A stretch of DNA of 64,000 bases from Paenibacillus sp. FSL K6-3182 (lineage in GTDB: Bacteria > Bacillota > Bacilli > Paenibacillales > Paenibacillaceae). A program made the translations under genes and the position numbers. Positions 60,680 to 64,000 of this stretch are shown piece after piece. Numbering within the stretch: the first letter of the stretch is position 1; each line of letters begins with the position of its first letter. The stretch covers positions 3,963,501 to 4,027,500 of the forward strand of contig NZ_CP150265.1 of NCBI RefSeq assembly GCF_037976325.1, written 5' to 3'. The notes below the pieces were generated by a model that was given only the letters and a program-made list of their open reading frames with translations, was not told the origin of the DNA and did not search any database.

Positions 60680-61587
60680 TTCAATTTGACCTCCTTATTC
60701 GCGAGGTCCTTATTTTCAGTTATGTTAAGATTGCTGCTCTCAGAGGAGCCGCCATACAAAGAAGGAATATGGGCTGGTTGTGCATTAAACACATGCTCTT
60801 CTTCAGGAAACTGGCCTGTTTTCACATCGTCTACATAAGATTGAATCGCATTTCTAATGGTTGTTCCAATATCTGCATAGGTTTTTACGAATTTTTTCTC
60901 AAAATAAGGAGATGAATATTGCAAAATATCATGATATACAAGCACTTGGCCATCGCAGCCGCGTCCTGCACCAATTCCGATAATCGGAATGGAAAGCATT
61001 TCGCTGATCATTGTAGCGATTGGTTCAGTTACTAGTTCAAGAACGATACTAAAAGCACCTGCTTCTTCCAGCGCCTTCGCATCTTTCACTAGCTGCTCCA
61101 CTTCGGCATCTAATTTACCTTGCACTTTGTACCCGCCAAGCTGATGAACCGATTGTGGCGTCAGGCCGATATGTCCCATAACAGGGATGCCTGCTTTGAC
61201 AAGCGCGGATACATCAGCTGCAATTTCAACGCCACCCTCCAGCTTTACAGCCTGAGCACCGCCTTCTTGCATAATTTTCGCAGCATTGCGCAGTGTTGCT
61301 TCACGTCCAATACCATAAGTCATAAAGGGCATATCAGCAACGATAAACGTTTGCTGCGCACCCCTAGCAACTGATCTTGTATGATAAACAATGTCATCAA
61401 TGGTTACCGGGATGGTAGTCTCATATCCAAGTACAACGTTCCCGAGTGAATCTCCAACCAAAATGACATCAATTCCAGCTTCTTCAGCAAGCTTGGCTGA
61501 AGGATAATCGTAAGCTGTCAAAACGGAAATCGCATTGCGGTCCTGCTTCATCTTCTTCATTTTTGTAATCGTCAGTCGTTTCCTCAT
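60676..61587 (-). CDS. panB: 3-methyl-2-oxobutanoate hydroxymethyltransferase
   Basis: First step of pantoate synthesis. The 303-residue protein has VLTAYDYPSAKLAEEAGIDVILVGDSLGNVVLGY with Mg-binding Asp, the VARGAQQTFIVADMPFMTYG segment, KLEGG and GIGAGRGCDGQVLVYHDIL. The C-terminus carries about 25 extra polar residues compared with the usual 275-280. The ATG at 61587 lies behind AGGATGAAAGCTG. First gene of panB-panC-panD. A leader of about 220 bases with hairpins and a terminator precedes it. Confidence 0.96.
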   Translation of the reverse strand: MRKRLTITKMKKMKQDRNAISVLTAYDYPSAKLAEEAGIDVILVGDSLGNVVLGYETTIPVTIDDIVYHTRSVARGAQQTFIVADMPFMTYGIGREATLRNAAKIMQEGGAQAVKLEGGVEIAADVSALVKAGIPVMGHIGLTPQSVHQLGGYKVQGKLDAEVEQLVKDAKALEEAGAFSIVLELVTEPIATMISEMLSIPIIGIGAGRGCDGQVLVYHDILQYSSPYFEKKFVKTYADIGTTIRNAIQSYVDDVKTGQFPEEEHVFNAQPAHIPSLYGGSSESSNLNITENKDLANKEVKLK

Positions 61588-61623
61588 CAGCTTTCATCCT
61601 CCCGTTCAATGATAGGATAAACA

Positions 61624-61655
61624 CAAAAAAACCTTTTAGCCGCTGCCAAAAAGGT
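61624..61655 (-). terminator. Intrinsic terminator in the panB leader (attenuator)
   Basis: On the minus strand ACCTTTT and AAAAGGT pair around an 11-base loop with a further GC pair inside, followed by a run of seven T. It stands before panB, not after birA, so read-through control is likely. Confidence 0.75.
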
Positions 61656-61695
61656 CCCCAAACTGAAAAGGAAACGTTTGCTTGTTGTGCTTCCT

Positions 61696-61795
61696 TCTGT
61701 CTCGGTCCCTACGGCTCAGAGCAGAGTGTGCATTCCCAACCATTTACATCGTATTTTTATCATCAGTGCAGCTTCCTTAGAATACCGCCTGATGA
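61696..61795 (-). ncRNA. Putative pan-type regulatory RNA: two hairpins with bulged A
   Basis: Hairpin 1 (61760-61795): TCATCAG/CTGATGA, then GCGG/CTGC, with a single A bulged on the 3' side. Hairpin 2 (61696-61725): TCTG/CAGA, then CTC/GAG, again with a single bulged A on the 3' side. Tandem hairpins with conserved bulged A upstream of panB are the description I recall for the published pan motif. I have only compared the architecture, not the full consensus. Confidence 0.5.
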
Positions 61796-61799
61796 CTTT

Positions 61800-61828
61800 A
61801 GTTTACCAAACTTTCTTCATTACGTAAA
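61800..61828 (-). promoter_or_regulatory. Promoter of the panB leader
   Basis: TTTACG (61823-61828), 17-base spacer, TAAACT (61800-61805) on the minus strand; transcription would begin at the foot of hairpin 1. Confidence 0.45.
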
Positions 61829-61842
61829 CGACTAGTAATGCG

Positions 61843-62817
61843 TTATAAAGGTTCGCCCATCTCTGCAGAGAAAACAGGCTTAATGGAGCCGTCCTCCAGT
61901 TGAATGCGAATAGCGCCGCTCTCTTCTAATCCAATCGGAATTCCAACCAATTCGCCTTGTGGTGTTGTAAGGCGCACCGTTTTGCCCAAAGATACGGACA
62001 AAGCTTCCCATAACGTTACAATCGGGCTAAAGCCTTGCTCCTGATAGAGGAAATACAACTGCTCCCATTCCTTCAGAAAATCAGCAATAACTTCTTCTCT
62101 TGACCATTTCTGCTGGCCGCTGATGCGAAGTGATGTTGCTTTCTCCAGCAATTCCGCTGGGTAATCAGCTTCTTCTAGATTTACGCTAATGCCTATCCCT
62201 GCAATAACATATCGAAGTCTTTCGTCTTCTGCTGCTGATTCAAGCAAAATACCGCTAATTTTTTTACCTTCAATTAGCAAATCATTTGGCCATTTAATTC
62301 CAATTGGCAGCCCAGTTAAACGCTTCAGGCTGCGGCATAACGCTACCGCTGTCAATAAGGTAAGCTGCGGTGCAAAATGAATCGGTACGGAAGGACGCAG
62401 CACCATGCTCATCCAAATGCCTTTGCCGCGCGGCGAGATCCATCCTCGTCCCATACGGCCGCGGCCTTTAACCTGCTGCTCAGCAACAAATAAGGTACCC
62501 TCCAAGGCGCCTTCTTCTGCTGCAGCACGTGCAAGATTTTGAGTGGATTCCACCGTTTCAAAATAATGAATATGCTGTCCAAATATGTTGCCCTGCAGCT
62601 GATTTTCAAGTTTCACTACAGACAGCATGTCCGGTATGCTTAGAAGTCGATAACCAAGACGTCTTGAAGCTTCAAATTGATAACCAGCCGCTTCAAGCTT
62701 GCGAATATGCTTCCATATCGCCGTTCTGCTGACGCCGAGCTCTTGGCTAATGTTTTCTCCCGACACATATTCACCTGGTTTGTCTATAAACAATTGAAGC
62801 AAGAGCTCCTGATTCAT
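61843..62817 (-). CDS. birA: Bifunctional biotin ligase / biotin operon repressor
   Basis: Attaches biotin to acetyl-CoA carboxylase and represses biotin genes. The 324-residue protein has an N-terminal winged helix (YVSGENISQELGVSRTAIWKHIRKLEAAGY), so it belongs to the class II regulatory form. The ligase core has ETVESTQNLAR, the biotinyl-AMP loop GRGRMGRGW and KWPNDLLIEGKKISGILLE. ATG at 62817 follows TAGGAGG; the frame to 62844 is not used. It lies between cca and the pan genes as in B. subtilis. Confidence 0.96.
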   Translation of the reverse strand: MNQELLLQLFIDKPGEYVSGENISQELGVSRTAIWKHIRKLEAAGYQFEASRRLGYRLLSIPDMLSVVKLENQLQGNIFGQHIHYFETVESTQNLARAAAEEGALEGTLFVAEQQVKGRGRMGRGWISPRGKGIWMSMVLRPSVPIHFAPQLTLLTAVALCRSLKRLTGLPIGIKWPNDLLIEGKKISGILLESAAEDERLRYVIAGIGISVNLEEADYPAELLEKATSLRISGQQKWSREEVIADFLKEWEQLYFLYQEQGFSPIVTLWEALSVSLGKTVRLTTPQGELVGIPIGLEESGAIRIQLEDGSIKPVFSAEMGEPL

Positions 62818-62869
62818 CTGCGCGTGCCTCCTAAAATAATGCAAAACAATCTGCTGTGAATGTTATTGT

Positions 62870-64000
62870 TCATCGCTCGAGCGACGCTTGCTCAAGCAAA
62901 ACATTTCGTTCATTCTCAATCTCACCGAGTGCTGTTAGCAATAGTAATTTGCTTAATGTTTCACTAACCCATGGACCAGCATCTCGTTGCAAATGATTTG
63001 TTAGATCCTTGCCGGTCACTTTAAGCTGCTTAAGTGATGAAACGGTCAATAAATCACTCCAGTTCTCCAAACGTCTTAGAAACGCAGCAGTGAAGGCTAG
63101 CTCTTGCTTCTCTAGCGTTCGCATAACATGAATCCATTCGCCGCAAATCCCTTTTCCATAACGAATGACAAGGCTTAACCAGCTCGAGTGAAGCTCACGC
63201 TCATTAGTTTGCGTCGAGACAACTAGCATTTCTTTATGTATCGCTACAATTGTACTTATGGTCTTACTGCGCGTATTTGAAAATTTCAACACTTGCAGCG
63301 CCTGCTGCGCTGCCTCAACAGATAAATGCAACCCTATTGCCAGTGCCGCCCAGCGAGAATCAACAGCTGTCAGCTCATGCAAGCGAGAATAAATCGTTTG
63401 TGCTTGGTCTCCGTGTCCCATCTCTTTCAGCGATAACAATGTTTCTTCATGGAAGGACTCCTTCAAATGAAACAAAAGTCCGCTTGCGGCAACAAAATGC
63501 AGCGCTCTTTGCGGAGCAGTTCCAGCTACCATTTTATCTAGCTCGACTTGCACACGCTCCATCGCAATATAATTTAACAGCTCGCGATAACGAATGACTG
63601 CTTTCCATGTTCGGAGCGAAGGAGTGAGCCTGTAGACGCCAATAAATCTGACCGCTCTTAACATACGAAGCGCATCCTCTTGAAAACGTGCGTTCGGATC
63701 GCCGACTGAGCGAAGCCTCTTGGATTGCAAATCATAAATTCCGCCATATGGATCATAAAGCGTACCATCGCTATAAAGCGCCATCGCGTTCATCGTAAAA
63801 TCACGGCGCAGCAAATCACCGTCAAGTTCGGTAATATAAAGGACACTTTCTGGCTTGCGATGATCCTCATATGCAGATTCTTGCCTAAACGTCGTCACTT
63901 CATATGTGATGTTGTCTTGTATAACCGTTATCGTGCCATGCTGCAAGCCCGTTGGTATGCATCGCTCAAACAGCTCAAGCACCTGCTCTGGACGAGCAGA
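62870..64000 (-). CDS. cca: CCA tRNA nucleotidyltransferase (5' end outside window)
   Basis: Adds or repairs the CCA end of tRNA. The frame is open to base 64000, so the N-terminal part with the catalytic GG..DxD motif is missing. The visible part shows TYEVTTFRQESAYEDHRKPESV, DLLRRDFTMNAMALY, YDPYGGIYDLQSKRLRSVGDPNARFQEDALRMLRAVRF (class II neck region) and a long helical tail. The C-terminal tail contains a hydrophobic helical body of the Bacillus type. It is followed 53 bases later by birA. Confidence 0.94.
   Translation of the reverse strand, partial: SARPEQVLELFERCIPTGLQHGTITVIQDNITYEVTTFRQESAYEDHRKPESVLYITELDGDLLRRDFTMNAMALYSDGTLYDPYGGIYDLQSKRLRSVGDPNARFQEDALRMLRAVRFIGVYRLTPSLRTWKAVIRYRELLNYIAMERVQVELDKMVAGTAPQRALHFVAASGLLFHLKESFHEETLLSLKEMGHGDQAQTIYSRLHELTAVDSRWAALAIGLHLSVEAAQQALQVLKFSNTRSKTISTIVAIHKEMLVVSTQTNERELHSSWLSLVIRYGKGICGEWIHVMRTLEKQELAFTAAFLRRLENWSDLLTVSSLKQLKVTGKDLTNHLQRDAGPWVSETLSKLLLLTALGEIENERNVLLEQASLER

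Overview
This window looks like the chromosome of a Paenibacillus-type member of the Bacillota. The evidence is strong AGGAGG ribosome sites, a ParE/ParC pair, an araA gene with AraR-type operators, a tRNA-Pro T-box, MtnW-type (RuBisCO-like) methionine salvage, an SLH-domain surface protein, a sporulation-type GerMN lipoprotein, and the Bacillus-like gene neighbourhood cca-birA-panBCD-dinG-tseB with dnaD and nth nearby. I saw no prophage, IS element, CRISPR array, rRNA or tRNA gene. Most genes are housekeeping. The interest lies mainly in the non-coding leaders and in a few unusual gene arrangements.

Layout. 1-4300: two LplB/LplC-type sugar permeases (the second cut by the left edge) and a membrane-anchored AraC regulator. 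4400-4800: remains of a LytS/YesM-type sensor kinase. 4845-5240: an IsdG-like protein behind a promoter with a Fur box. 5400-9200: an unknown two-part protein, a methyltransferase, araA with a long repeat-bearing leader and two AraR-like operators, and a small Cys4 protein. 9400-13100: an rRNA-type methyltransferase, an RluA-family pseudouridine synthase, a CapA-family protein, a MarR regulator and a 55-residue protein. 13065-17510: parE-parC. 17511-18214 is almost gene-free. 18200-24000: two small proteins, purT with a structured leader, and a BmrC/BmrD-like ABC pair. 24071-28711: a double-GTPase dynamin, a small protein and nth. 28875-33435: an SLH protein, a GerMN lipoprotein and an amidase. 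33594-36691: leuCD and a divergent LysR regulator. 36692-39356: mtnU, a secreted protein and mtnE. 39380-45542: a T-box(Pro) followed by proB-proA-proC-mtnW-mtnX-mtnB. 45733-48054: a membrane-anchored HTH protein, a peptidase S51 and a MerR-methyltransferase fusion. 48109-53080: an hbd-ackA-dnaD cluster, a short FtsH-like protease and its membrane partner. 53195-59296: a tightly overlapping run of TPR protein, dinG, rex, mtaD and tseB. 59419-64000: panB-panC-panD with a putative pan-type attenuator leader, birA and the 3' part of cca.

How the genes work together. The window holds a large part of methylthioadenosine/methionine salvage, dispersed over several units: mtaD, mtnB, mtnW, mtnX, mtnE and mtnU. 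Three of these are translationally coupled behind proline biosynthesis under a proline T-box. Pantothenate synthesis (panBCD) appears to be controlled by a leader with two bulged-A hairpins and a terminator. Arabinose use, iron/heme, leucine and a MerR-type system each show recognisable operators.
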